A program made the translations under genes and the position numbers. From Zhengitettix transpicula (lineage: Eukaryota; Arthropoda; Insecta; Orthoptera; Tetrigidae), in assembly GCA_037074705.1 (NCBI GenBank), contig CM073590.1:223330246-223394245 (forward strand): a DNA stretch of 64,000 nucleotides, given 5' to 3'. This document shows, in pieces, positions 62,101 to 64,000 of the stretch. The first letter of the stretch is position 1, and the number at the start of each line of letters is the position of its first letter. The notes beneath the pieces were generated by a model. That model was not told the DNA's origin and made no database searches. It saw only the letters and a list, made by a program, of their open reading frames with translations.

Positions 62101-63977
62101 CTATATTCTGAAAAGTACATTCAACACAGACACCATCATTGTGTAACATAGGGGGCCTACCAAGTAATATCAGGAAAGAAAGAAAAAAAGGAGTTTAAAT
62201 CTCATTAATATAAAATCCTATCAAATATTAATTGTAATCGCTTATGAATATTCTAAAAGTGTGTTCATAAACACATAGGTCATCGCTCTCCTTGATCTAG
62301 ACTTATTTCATAAATTATTATTATGATGAGGGAGTGGCATGCCTTGCCCCAGATCAATATGTAGTTCCAGATATTAATATTTTATCATTGTTTAAATTTA
62401 CCTTATTTTAGGTTATCTATTGCTACTAATTGTTGGCAGGATATCAATCAGATTTTATTAATATTATTTTGCTTATTCAACATAAGCTGATTCTTGGACC
62501 ACACTATTCAGGCCTGCCTACATGTTGTGCCAATTTAGAGGATCAGATATGTTATATATGTGAAATAAGAAATGTGACAAAGTCAAATTAATTAACTCAT
62601 TTGGATAGAAAAAAGGGGTGACTTACCGTAAATCAACAGTTGGTCAAGTCAGTGATATGGACAGGAAAGTGAGATAGATAATTAATAGCTTACCTAAAGG
62701 GCCAGTTTCTCCATGTAAAACAAAAACCGTTCAAATTTTGTGAAAGTACTATACTTATGCCAGTTGACCAGACTCTGGAAATAGAAAGTAGGGATAATGT
62801 GATATTGTTAGGATTATTTATAAAGATAGTAAAGGGTGAACATGTTTAGTACATTTTGTATCTTGAGAATAAGTATCATTCATGTTAAACTTCTCATTTC
62901 AGTAAGTAAAAAAAATTGTATTATAATCATAGGCTACTTCCTGTATCCCTACCAGCATTTCTTTACTGTAGAAAATAAATATTACATATTTAATACAATA
63001 ATTGTATTTATTTTCTTCAATGTGCCTGTCTATTTGTACCAAGATACTTAGGATATTATTCAATTTAAAAGTTTATATTTTGATGTTTACAAAGTATATA
63101 GCACACATCCTTAGCAAACTAGGTTGGATTTTGTCTGAGAATTTAATTAATGCACCTGCATTAGTTATATCTGGGTTTATCATTGCTCATTTACCTGAAT
63201 GTGACTGGTTTCTATATGAATGAATTTTATACCTATATATTTGCAATGTATTATTTCCTTACAGGGTGTTCTCAGAAACCTCCGATCTAGTAAAGATGTA
63301 AATTTGAATGATGGAGCTGGAGATAGTCCAACTCAAGAGAAACTTACTGGTTCTTGTGATGCAGCAGAGATGGTGGATCTGGAAACAGGCCGTCCTGCAC
63401 GAAAACGGAAAACTTCCCAAAATATTCACAGTCATGGCAGTTTCTTTTTACGTGTTGGAGCAATAGGTTATTCTTCTAAAATTACTTTCTAAGATTTAAA
63501 TGAATTGTCAAGTTACAGTGAAAAATGTTCTGTTTGTATTTCAGCCTTTGGTCTTGGAACAATGATTTATAATGGACTTGAATGTGGAGCATTTTTTGAA
63601 ATACCTTTCAACTCTCCTTGCTATCAAATTCTACGGGGCATTAATCCTGTTCTACAAATGATATTCACATTCATGCAGATGTATTTCATATTCATGAATT
63701 CCAGGGTATATTTCAATTCTTATATTATTATACTCATGTTCTTTCAATAATTTTATCAATTTTGAATTTTAAAAAAACATACATTACTATAATTTATTAC
63801 AGTTGAATATTCATCGTTTTAAAGTAGTAGCTCGGTTTGGGCTAATGCATGTAGTGGCGACTAATTTGTGTGTTTGGATACGAACATTAGTTTTGGAGAG
63901 CTTGAAGGAGATATCTGCATATCAAAATCGACATATTACAGAGACTGTCCCAGTAACAGATGAAGATAGTGCTGCAG
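12908..63977 (+). CDS. Otop: otopetrin-like proton channel, partial (gene span)
   Basis: The exons listed separately assemble into the first five transmembrane segments of an otopetrin, a family of twelve-helix proton channels of the plasma membrane that carry acid-evoked proton currents, including acid taste in insects. The core exons (52160, 56050, 57714, 63265, 63545, 63803) all have GT-AG borders and matching phases and read without a stop. Family signatures are TSLFIILSFIYAKLLVV in TM1, GFFTYLYGTSILFLLYVFC in TM2, GTMIYNGLECGAFFEI in TM3 and FGLMHVVATNLCVWIRTLVL in TM5. The 3' half lies outside the window. The N-terminal exons (12908, 16776, 24654, or an island exon at 34819) are inferred from phase and splice sites. 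The left limit given is the most upstream candidate exon. Which insect paralogue (OtopLa, b or c) this is cannot be settled here. Confidence 0.9.
13043..16775 (+). other. intron between candidate N-terminal exons
   Basis: AT-rich and without coding signal. It contains the tandem foldback repeat at 13236-13646. A TA run lies near 13850-13862 and another near 15558-15569. Confidence 0.5.
13236..13646. repeat. tandemly duplicated foldback element
   Basis: Two direct copies of about 205 bp (13236-13440 and 13441-13646) differ at only a few positions. Each copy is itself an imperfect hairpin: CCAATAAATGG near its left end is matched by CCATTTATTGG near its right end, with A/T-rich flanks that also pair. 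This looks like a MITE duplicated head to tail, sharing the word ACAGACGCGAAC at the joint. Confidence 0.85.
16776..16882 (+). CDS. Otop: candidate alternative N-terminal exon
   Basis: It follows acceptor GTTACGTTTCAG and ends at the strong donor GTGAGT. It is 107 bp, phase 0 to phase 2, and open throughout: LNPDGYGSHTSPAHHCSSQ, then a Ser/Asp-rich stretch ending in FAPKNA plus two bases. The phase fits the exon at 12908 upstream and the TM1 exon at 52160 downstream. Joining it to the exon at 24654 gives Lys-Ser-stop, so those two should be used alternatively. I do not recognise a motif in it. It is likely a cytoplasmic, low-complexity N-terminal segment. Confidence 0.55.
17385..18237 (-). 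mobile_element. solo-LTR-like element in (TA)n
   Basis: The element is bounded by TG and CA, with short inverted ends TGTAATAATT and AATTATTACA, and both outer sides are TA repeats. It is alignable by eye over its length to 48358-49358, for example GGATCTCAGGGTCTTGAACT and TTACTGCAACCTG. The end TTAATTATTACA is shared with the LTR at 54107-54975, where a primer-binding site follows. By that comparison this copy lies in minus orientation. It lacks roughly 150 bp that the 48358 copy has. The neighbouring 18270-18660 also resembles 49391-49800. Confidence 0.65.
18238..18270. repeat. (TA)n microsatellite
   Basis: An uninterrupted AT/TA run directly beside the element ending at 18237. Confidence 0.95.
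20518..21390 (+). repeat. degraded tandem dispersed repeat, interrupted by a MITE
   Basis: It begins with ACCAGCTGGGTGCTCGACGT. Two diverged monomers follow. Both carry AATAACCCCGGATTCG or a close variant, then TTGAAATTATACACA, ACGCT(T/A)TCTA and CTCATTGACC. The first runs on to TTTGGTCAAATTTT and CCACGGGA. In the second, the equivalent TTTGGTCGAATTTT and CCACGGAA appear only at about 21350, after a foldback element (21085-21300) that was inserted between. A short relic of the same family lies at 5182. Confidence 0.7.
21128..21285. mobile_element. deleted copy of the 11884 MITE family
   Basis: The left part reads ATAGCCAAATACAAACAAAA and ATGATAATATAAATAC. The right part reads TTTTTTCTTATTAATTTTCA and then ATTAGACGG, matching the order of the 11884 element and its right flank. 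The interior carries a minus-strand CTGAAGA-hairpin motif with arms GGAA and TTCC at 21175-21216. Confidence 0.6.
23020..23440 (+). promoter_or_regulatory. possible CpG-rich promoter patch
   Basis: This patch stands out from the AT-rich intron by its G+C and CpG content (for example GGGGGCGTCGCCACCGTCGC at 23235). It contains an ATG in good context (AAAATGGCG) at 23309. It lies 1.2 kb before the exon at 24654, so it could be an internal promoter with a first exon. A donor-like GTGAGC sits at 23347. No core promoter motif is decisive, and a G+C-rich repeat is an alternative explanation. Confidence 0.3.
23837..23877. repeat. (TA)n microsatellite
   Basis: A pure AT/TA run of about 40 bp in the intron. 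Confidence 0.95.
24654..24709 (+). CDS. Otop: otopetrin exon just upstream of TM1
   Basis: A short exon of 56 bp with acceptor GGTTCTCACAG and donor GTGAGG, phase 0 to phase 2. It reads VLKEQLVNSSSDLDFAVR plus AG. With the first base of the exon at 52160 this gives Arg-Arg followed by TSLFIIL, an apt cytoplasmic lead-in to TM1 with two positive residues at the membrane edge. It has no Met, so it needs an upstream exon ending in phase 0, such as 12908-13042. It is incompatible in frame with the exon at 16776. Confidence 0.65.
30958..31135 (+). mobile_element. foldback element carrying a hammerhead-like motif
   Basis: The ends are imperfect inverted repeats: AAATCTTCTGGGTTTATCAA on the left and GGTTGATCAACCGAGAATCT on the right. 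Inside, at 31042-31084, lies CAC-CTGAAGA followed by GAAACGTTGTG. The terminal words also occur in the tandem element at 36718-37060, so both belong to one family. Confidence 0.55.
33510..33630 (+). repeat. tRNA-like relic with inverted flank
   Basis: GCTCAGTTGGTAGA (A-box-like) is followed about 30 bases later by GTTCGATTCC (B-box-like), as in tRNA genes and tRNA-derived SINEs. Upstream, TGGACCAGGAATCG is the inverse of CGATTCCTGGTCC, so the flank folds back on the B-box half. A clean cloverleaf with a 7-bp acceptor stem was not found, so a tRNA pseudogene or SINE head is more likely than a working tRNA. Confidence 0.5.
34470..35110 (+). promoter_or_regulatory. CpG island, probable alternative promoter
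   Basis: A sharp G+C- and CpG-rich island of about 600 bp (for example CCCGCCCCCGCCCCCGCGCC near 34572) lies inside the otherwise AT-rich gene span, between the 24654 exon and the TM1 exon. Multiple frames are open because of the composition. Such islands commonly mark promoters. Here it would drive a shorter otopetrin transcript that starts 17 kb before TM1. No TATA box or single start site is evident. Confidence 0.5.
34819..34988 (+). CDS. Otop: possible alternative first coding exon
   Basis: ATG at 34819 is in good context (G at -3 and +4) within the CpG island. Its frame reads MVGSDVKVATVEVES, is hydrophilic throughout and reaches ...KKVRPQPLK plus CG at 34988, before GTACGC. That end is phase 2, so it splices in frame to the TM1 exon at 52160, giving Arg before TSLF. 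A stronger-looking donor, GTGAGG at 34966, would end in phase 0 and throw TM1 out of frame. The exon is therefore inferred from phase alone. The alternative is a non-coding first exon or an unrelated gene. Confidence 0.35.
35111..38855 (+). other. intron stretch without exon
   Basis: No coding exon is recognised. It includes the direct repeat at 36718-37030. The patch 37420-37720 is richer in G+C and shows open frames on both strands but has no splice pattern or motif that I can defend. Confidence 0.5.
36718..37030 (-). repeat. direct repeat with two hammerhead-like motifs
   Basis: Two copies of about 140 bp (36718-36860 and 36887-37030) share CATTGCATTAATTGCTGTGG, GATTCTCGGTTTATCAATCG and an end GCCGTCA(C/T)CAGG. 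On the minus strand each begins with CTGGTGA or CTGATGA, then a hairpin, then GAAA(T/C)TTGTG. The hairpin arms are GCGAA/TTCGC in one and GAAA/TTTC in the other. The terminal words match the element at 30958. Confidence 0.75.
38856..41325 (+). pseudogene. mariner transposase pseudogene, split by retroposons
   Basis: The left part (about 39050-39590) reads, across frame shifts, DPTDNVGIPKSAVRRIFTEN, then KKLCAR, LLTLEQKQRSENV, FTPETEEQSKQW and APKAKTVPSAGKVMASIF. This is the helix-turn-helix to early catalytic region of a mariner transposase, including the first Asp in the LDE word. The right part (40867-41268) continues with YLPKGKTINSEY, LQRFSDEIKKKQPHLAEKK and, later, SPDLTDSDYFSFPNLKKC with the last catalytic Asp. 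Stops and frameshifts disable both parts. Between them lies a cluster of minus-strand retroposons. Possible degraded terminal inverted repeats begin at 38856 (CTAGGGTAATCC) and end near 41325 (GGGCTACCCTCG). Confidence 0.85.
39615..40862 (-). mobile_element. cluster of three retroposon copies inside mariner
   Basis: Three minus-strand copies of the 3807 family: a diverged, rearranged copy (39615-39951), a long copy (39952-40498) and a truncated copy (40510-40862). The second and third are nearly identical over about 330 bp and both follow ACTAGTTTAGG (39941-39951 and 40499-40509), which then runs into poly-T (the poly(A) tail seen from this strand). Either copy two inserted with that 11-bp target duplication, or a unit of about 558 bp was duplicated in tandem. 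The insertion interrupts mariner between the FW region and YLPKGK, so it is younger than the mariner. Confidence 0.8.
41326..45064 (+). other. intron stretch, no gene
   Basis: No supported exon. The stretches 42950-43130 and 43170-43350 look like diverged direct copies (shared TTAATTTTACAAAAAAT and TATAGGC(C/T)TCGGTTAATTA). A composite microsatellite lies at 43557-43688. Confidence 0.5.
43557..43688. repeat. (TA)n followed by purine-rich GA/GGGA tract
   Basis: About 35 bp of TA repeat passes into GAGAGA and then GGGAGGG-type purine sequence of almost 100 bp. It opens a spurious frame on the minus strand. Confidence 0.9.
45065..45175 (-). mobile_element. scrap of the 3807 retroposon family
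   Basis: ATGGCTACCTGTGGTTGG, TTTAGTAGCATAGGGAGGAA and CGGGCTATAGTTTAAGAATC parallel the poly-T-proximal part of the full copies, with heavy divergence. Confidence 0.55.
46450..46690 (+). repeat. half copy of MITE family with hammerhead-like motif
   Basis: CTTATT(A/G)TTAC(G/T)CTAA is repeated at about 46462 and 46510 and recurs at 50760. From 46591 the sequence reads CACCTGGTGA, a hairpin with arms GGGA and TCCC, and GAAACGTTGTGTGG. It then runs into TTATATTACCCTTTTTTGTC and TGTATTGGCTATCTTTCTTA, which is the right arm of the 11884 element. Confidence 0.7.
46691..48357 (+). other. intron stretch, no supported exon
   Basis: Several open frames of 60-108 codons lie on both strands between 47000 and 47660, but none has a family motif, splice context or convincing codon use. 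Another frame at 47910-48188 is listed separately. Confidence 0.45.
47910..48188 (+). other. open frame of unknown origin
   Basis: A frame of 92 codons without an early Met reads ...CYTKKDFVEGVHTRLKRSGR, then a very basic patch, then LPSEWTVKDAALMKLAQAN and a stop at 48186. It is better balanced in amino acids than the chance frames around it and could be an exon, a retrotransposed gene scrap or transposon debris. An overlapping frame from 47960 (EKWTEEIKEKIKTELGG) is also open, which lowers confidence in either. No function is assigned. Confidence 0.25.
48358..49358 (-). mobile_element. second solo-LTR-like element in (TA)n
   Basis: Bounded by TG and CA (TGTAATATTT at the left, AATTACTACA at the right) with TA repeats on both sides. 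It is homologous along its length to 17385-18237, including GGATCTCAGGGTCTTGAACT and TTTTCAATTAGAACAATGCC. The small open frame at 48855 lies within it and is not a gene. Confidence 0.65.
49359..49390. repeat. (TA)n microsatellite
   Basis: A TA run separating the two LTR-like elements. Confidence 0.95.
49391..50340 (-). mobile_element. third LTR-like element between (TA)n arrays
   Basis: It begins TGTTATTTACAATA right after a TA array and ends GGTAATCTCA right before another. It includes a doubled word, AAGCTCCAC(T/G)TTG, at 49421 and 49470. It differs in sequence from the 48358 element. Its left part resembles 18270-18660 next to the first LTR, so the pair of elements may have been arranged side by side before they were copied. 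Confidence 0.45.
50341..50386. repeat. (TA)n microsatellite
   Basis: A long TA run closing the LTR-like block. Confidence 0.95.
50648..50690 (-). ncRNA. hammerhead-like motif, best-preserved copy
   Basis: On the minus strand it reads CAC, CTGACGA, a hairpin whose arms TGATC and GATCA pair perfectly around ACA, then GAAAC and GTTGTGTGG. CTGANGA and GAAA are the two conserved core boxes of hammerhead ribozymes, and CAC pairs with GTG as a short stem I. Stem III would be very short, and the base at the expected cleavage site is uncertain, so catalytic activity is not claimed. Penelope-like elements are known to carry such minimal hammerheads. Confidence 0.45.
51010..51105 (-). repeat. tRNA-derived SINE-like relic
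   Basis: On the minus strand GGTCCTGGGTTCGATTCCCG is a strong B-box-type word, followed by GTCTGGTCGG. An A-box-like part upstream (GGTGGGGTTACATTG) is weak. This is typical of tRNA-derived SINE heads. The overlapping open frame RPDRESNPGPF is the usual artefact of such sequences. Confidence 0.55.
51341..51725 (-). mobile_element. retroposon copy of the 3807 family
   Basis: GGTAGGTCGGGCAATTAGTA, GCGGGAGAGGGGTTTGCTGT and CTATTCCAATGGGAATAGCA follow the family order in reverse orientation. The 3' part near the poly(A) tail is shortened relative to the full copy. About 430 bp separate it from the TM1 exon. Confidence 0.8.
52160..52274 (+). CDS. Otop: otopetrin exon: TM1
   Basis: Acceptor CTTTTTTCAG, donor GTAAGC; 115 bp, phase 2 to phase 0. 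It reads TSLFIILSFIYAKLLVVICI followed by AYVISEVVTHNLPLHYYE: the first transmembrane helix and the extracellular turn with the conserved SEVVTH word of insect otopetrins. This is the first exon in the window whose family assignment is beyond doubt, and it fixes the phase that any upstream exon must supply. Confidence 0.93.
54054..54106. repeat. (TA)n microsatellite
   Basis: A run of about 50 bp ending exactly where the LTR begins. Confidence 0.95.
54107..54975 (+). mobile_element. LTR with adjoining primer-binding site
   Basis: The 869-bp element starts TGTAATACTAATTAG right after a 50-bp TA run and ends TTAATTATTACA. Two bases later comes TTGACGCCCAACTTGGGGCG (54978-54997), close to the tRNA-Lys type primer-binding site (TGGCGCCCAACGTGGGGC) used by many retroelements. 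This fixes plus orientation. No internal gag or pol coding sequence follows, so it is a solo LTR with a leader scrap. An AATAAA-like signal occurs near 54322. Confidence 0.7.
54966..55147. repeat. alternating LTR/primer-site junctions forming a palindrome
   Basis: Arms 55006-55065 and 55085-55147 pair over about 60 bp around a 19-base loop (ATTAGGGAATTAAATAAATT against AATAAATTAAATCCCTAAT-type sequence read in reverse). The arms contain ACACCAAAATGTAATAA and TTATTACATTTTGGTGCCTC. Together with the junctions at 54978 and 54997 they give four LTR-end/primer-site junctions in alternating orientation. See findings. Confidence 0.75.
55155..55285. repeat. (TA)n and (TATG)n microsatellites
   Basis: A TA run of about 45 bp, a short unique spacer and then about eleven ATGT units. 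The YIYI- and MYVC-type open frames over it are artefacts. Confidence 0.9.
56050..56364 (+). CDS. Otop: otopetrin exon: TM2 and Lys/Gly-rich loop
   Basis: Acceptor TTATTTTAG, donor GTAATA; 315 bp, phase 0/0. It starts GFFTYLYGTSILFLLYVFCF, the second helix, then LLQESACC. After this a Pro-rich segment (APPPPAPPKKP), a Lys/Glu-rich charged segment and a run of nine Gly, Ala, twelve Gly and AAATGG follow. The loop between TM2 and TM3 is known to be long and variable in insect otopetrins. The glycine run is coded by mixed GGN codons, which argues against a simple recent triplet expansion, though near-repeat GGAGGT words remain slippage-prone. Confidence 0.92.
56365..57713 (+). other. intron
   Basis: AT-rich intron with no repeat or exon recognised. 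Confidence 0.6.
57714..57791 (+). CDS. Otop: small otopetrin loop exon, possibly cassette
   Basis: Acceptor ATGCCTCACAG, donor GTGAGT; 78 bp, phase 0/0. It reads REVYPRKMKDLAKLKLQ and ends LQSPQQ, a basic, probably helical piece of the TM2-TM3 loop. Its phase 0 on both sides means that it can be skipped without changing frame, so it could be alternatively spliced. The good splice sites, and a frame free of stops in the expected phase, support it. Confidence 0.75.
59077..59152. repeat. (TA)n microsatellites
   Basis: Two TA runs separated by a dozen bases, preceded by an ACAC/ATAC stretch. Confidence 0.95.
60561..60604 (+). ncRNA. hammerhead-like motif
   Basis: TAC, CTGAAGA, then a hairpin with arms ATAC and GTAT around AAATAG, then GAAACGTCGTT. 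In this copy the bases after GAAA allow a two-base stem III and a U at the expected cleavage position, which would suit a minimal hammerhead. Stem I is weak, so activity is only a possibility. Confidence 0.4.
60712..61023. mobile_element. foldback MITE with ~60-bp inverted repeats
   Basis: Left arm 60712-60771 (with CCTTTTTGAGGTCAGAAAAA and TTTAATAAAAATTACACTA) and right arm 60963-61023 (with TAGTGTAATTTTTATTAAAT and CTGACTTCAAAAAGGC) are near-perfect reverse complements. A minus-strand CTGAAGA...GAAACGTAGTG motif lies just inside the left arm (60769-60810). There is no coding capacity. Confidence 0.85.
61414..61870 (-). mobile_element. retroposon copy of the 3807 family
   Basis: It starts with poly-T (the tail in reverse), then AACAGGGTACACGAG, AATAGCATAGGAAGGGATTT, AGTGATGCAGG, GGGAGAGGGG and GGAGGCAGCTGGCCGACTGT in family order, ending near CCGTCTATCCAGATAAC. 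It is more diverged than the 40-kb copies. Clear target duplications were not found. Confidence 0.8.
63265..63466 (+). CDS. Otop: otopetrin exon: loop end and start of TM3
   Basis: Acceptor TTTCCTTACAG, donor GTTATT; 202 bp, phase 0 to phase 1. It reads GVLRNLRSSKDVNLNDGAGD, a hydrophilic loop with DLETGRPARKRKTSQNIHSH, and ends GSFFLRVGAI plus G, the entrance to TM3. The HGSFFLRVGA word is typical of the family. Confidence 0.93.
63467..63544 (+). other. very short intron (78 bp)
   Basis: It begins GTTATT and ends TGTATTTCAG. It contrasts with the kilobase-scale introns elsewhere in this gene. Confidence 0.9.
63545..63705 (+). CDS. Otop: otopetrin exon: TM3-TM4
   Basis: 161 bp, phase 1 to phase 0, donor GTATAT after AGG. 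Joined to the previous exon it gives GAIAFGLGTMIYNGLECGAF for TM3, then the loop FEIPFNSPCYQILRGINPVL and TM4 MIFTFMQMYFIFMNSR. These are among the best-conserved residues of otopetrins. Confidence 0.95.
63706..63802 (+). other. short intron (97 bp)
   Basis: It begins GTATAT and ends TTTATTACAG. It is AT-rich and free of repeats. Confidence 0.9.
63803..63977 (+). CDS. Otop: otopetrin exon: TM5 (last in window)
   Basis: 175 bp, phase 0 to phase 1, donor GTAAGT. It reads LNIHRFKVVARFGLMHVVAT, then NLCVWIRTLVLESLKEI and a polar tail ETVPVTDEDSAA. This covers TM5 and the start of the next loop. The remaining helices TM6-TM12 must lie to the right of the window, so the protein here is N-terminal only. 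Confidence 0.95.
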
Positions 63978-64000
63978 GTAAGTGTGTTCATAATTTTATA

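Larger units (their letters stand above)
57792..63264 (+). other. intron with repeats
   Basis: It contains (TA)n runs at 59077-59098 and 59111-59152, a plus-strand hammerhead-like motif at 60561-60604, the foldback element at 60712-61023 and a retroposon copy at 61414-61870. No exon was recognised in the remainder. Confidence 0.6.

Noticed and set aside
1..64000. CRISPR array, bacterial operon or prophage
   Set aside because: The window has introns, eukaryotic transposons and an animal channel gene. No array of short repeats with spacers is present.

Overview
The window reads as insect nuclear DNA. It is AT-rich and gene-poor, crowded with decayed transposable elements and (TA)n microsatellites. 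Its one recognisable gene is an otopetrin-family proton channel split over introns of up to tens of kilobases. The intron size and repeat load suggest a large-genome insect, perhaps polyneopteran (cockroach, termite or stick insect kind), but this is not proven from the sequence. Most long open frames here are chance or repeat-derived, including the 324-codon frame inside a CTCTCTGTGT-type satellite.

Layout: 1-12.9 kb has no gene I can support. It holds a complete poly(A) retroposon with target-site duplications (3807-4381), a 0.75-kb pyrimidine satellite (5717-6475), a broken non-LTR reverse transcriptase scrap (about 9780-9990, minus) and a 189-bp foldback element (11884-12072). The otopetrin gene runs on the + strand and leaves the window at its right end. 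Two upstream coding-like exons lie at 12908-13042 and 16776-16882. Another lies at 24654-24709, and a CpG-rich promoter-like island with a possible alternative first exon lies at 34470-35110. The well-supported core follows: 52160-52274 (TM1), 56050-56364 (TM2 plus a Lys- and Gly-rich loop), 57714-57791 (optional loop exon), 63265-63466 and 63545-63705 (TM3 and TM4) and 63803-63977 (TM5). TM6-TM12 must lie beyond the window.

Splice phases are informative. Exons 16776-16882, 24654-24709 and the island exon all end in phase 2, which is what the TM1 exon needs. The first two both start in phase 0 but cannot be joined to each other without hitting a stop. This points to alternative N-termini feeding one common channel core.

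The introns and flanks hold a mariner transposase pseudogene (38856 to about 41325) split by a cluster of the same poly(A) retroposon, further retroposon copies at 51341 and 61414, and LTR-like elements that abut (TA)n arrays (17385, 48358, 49391, 54107). There is also a strange set of alternating primer-binding-site junctions at 54966-55147. A dispersed motif with the layout CAC-CTGANGA-hairpin-GAAACGTTGTG recurs about ten times on both strands. Its hairpin arms differ between copies yet usually still pair, and it resembles the minimal hammerhead ribozymes carried by Penelope-like elements.
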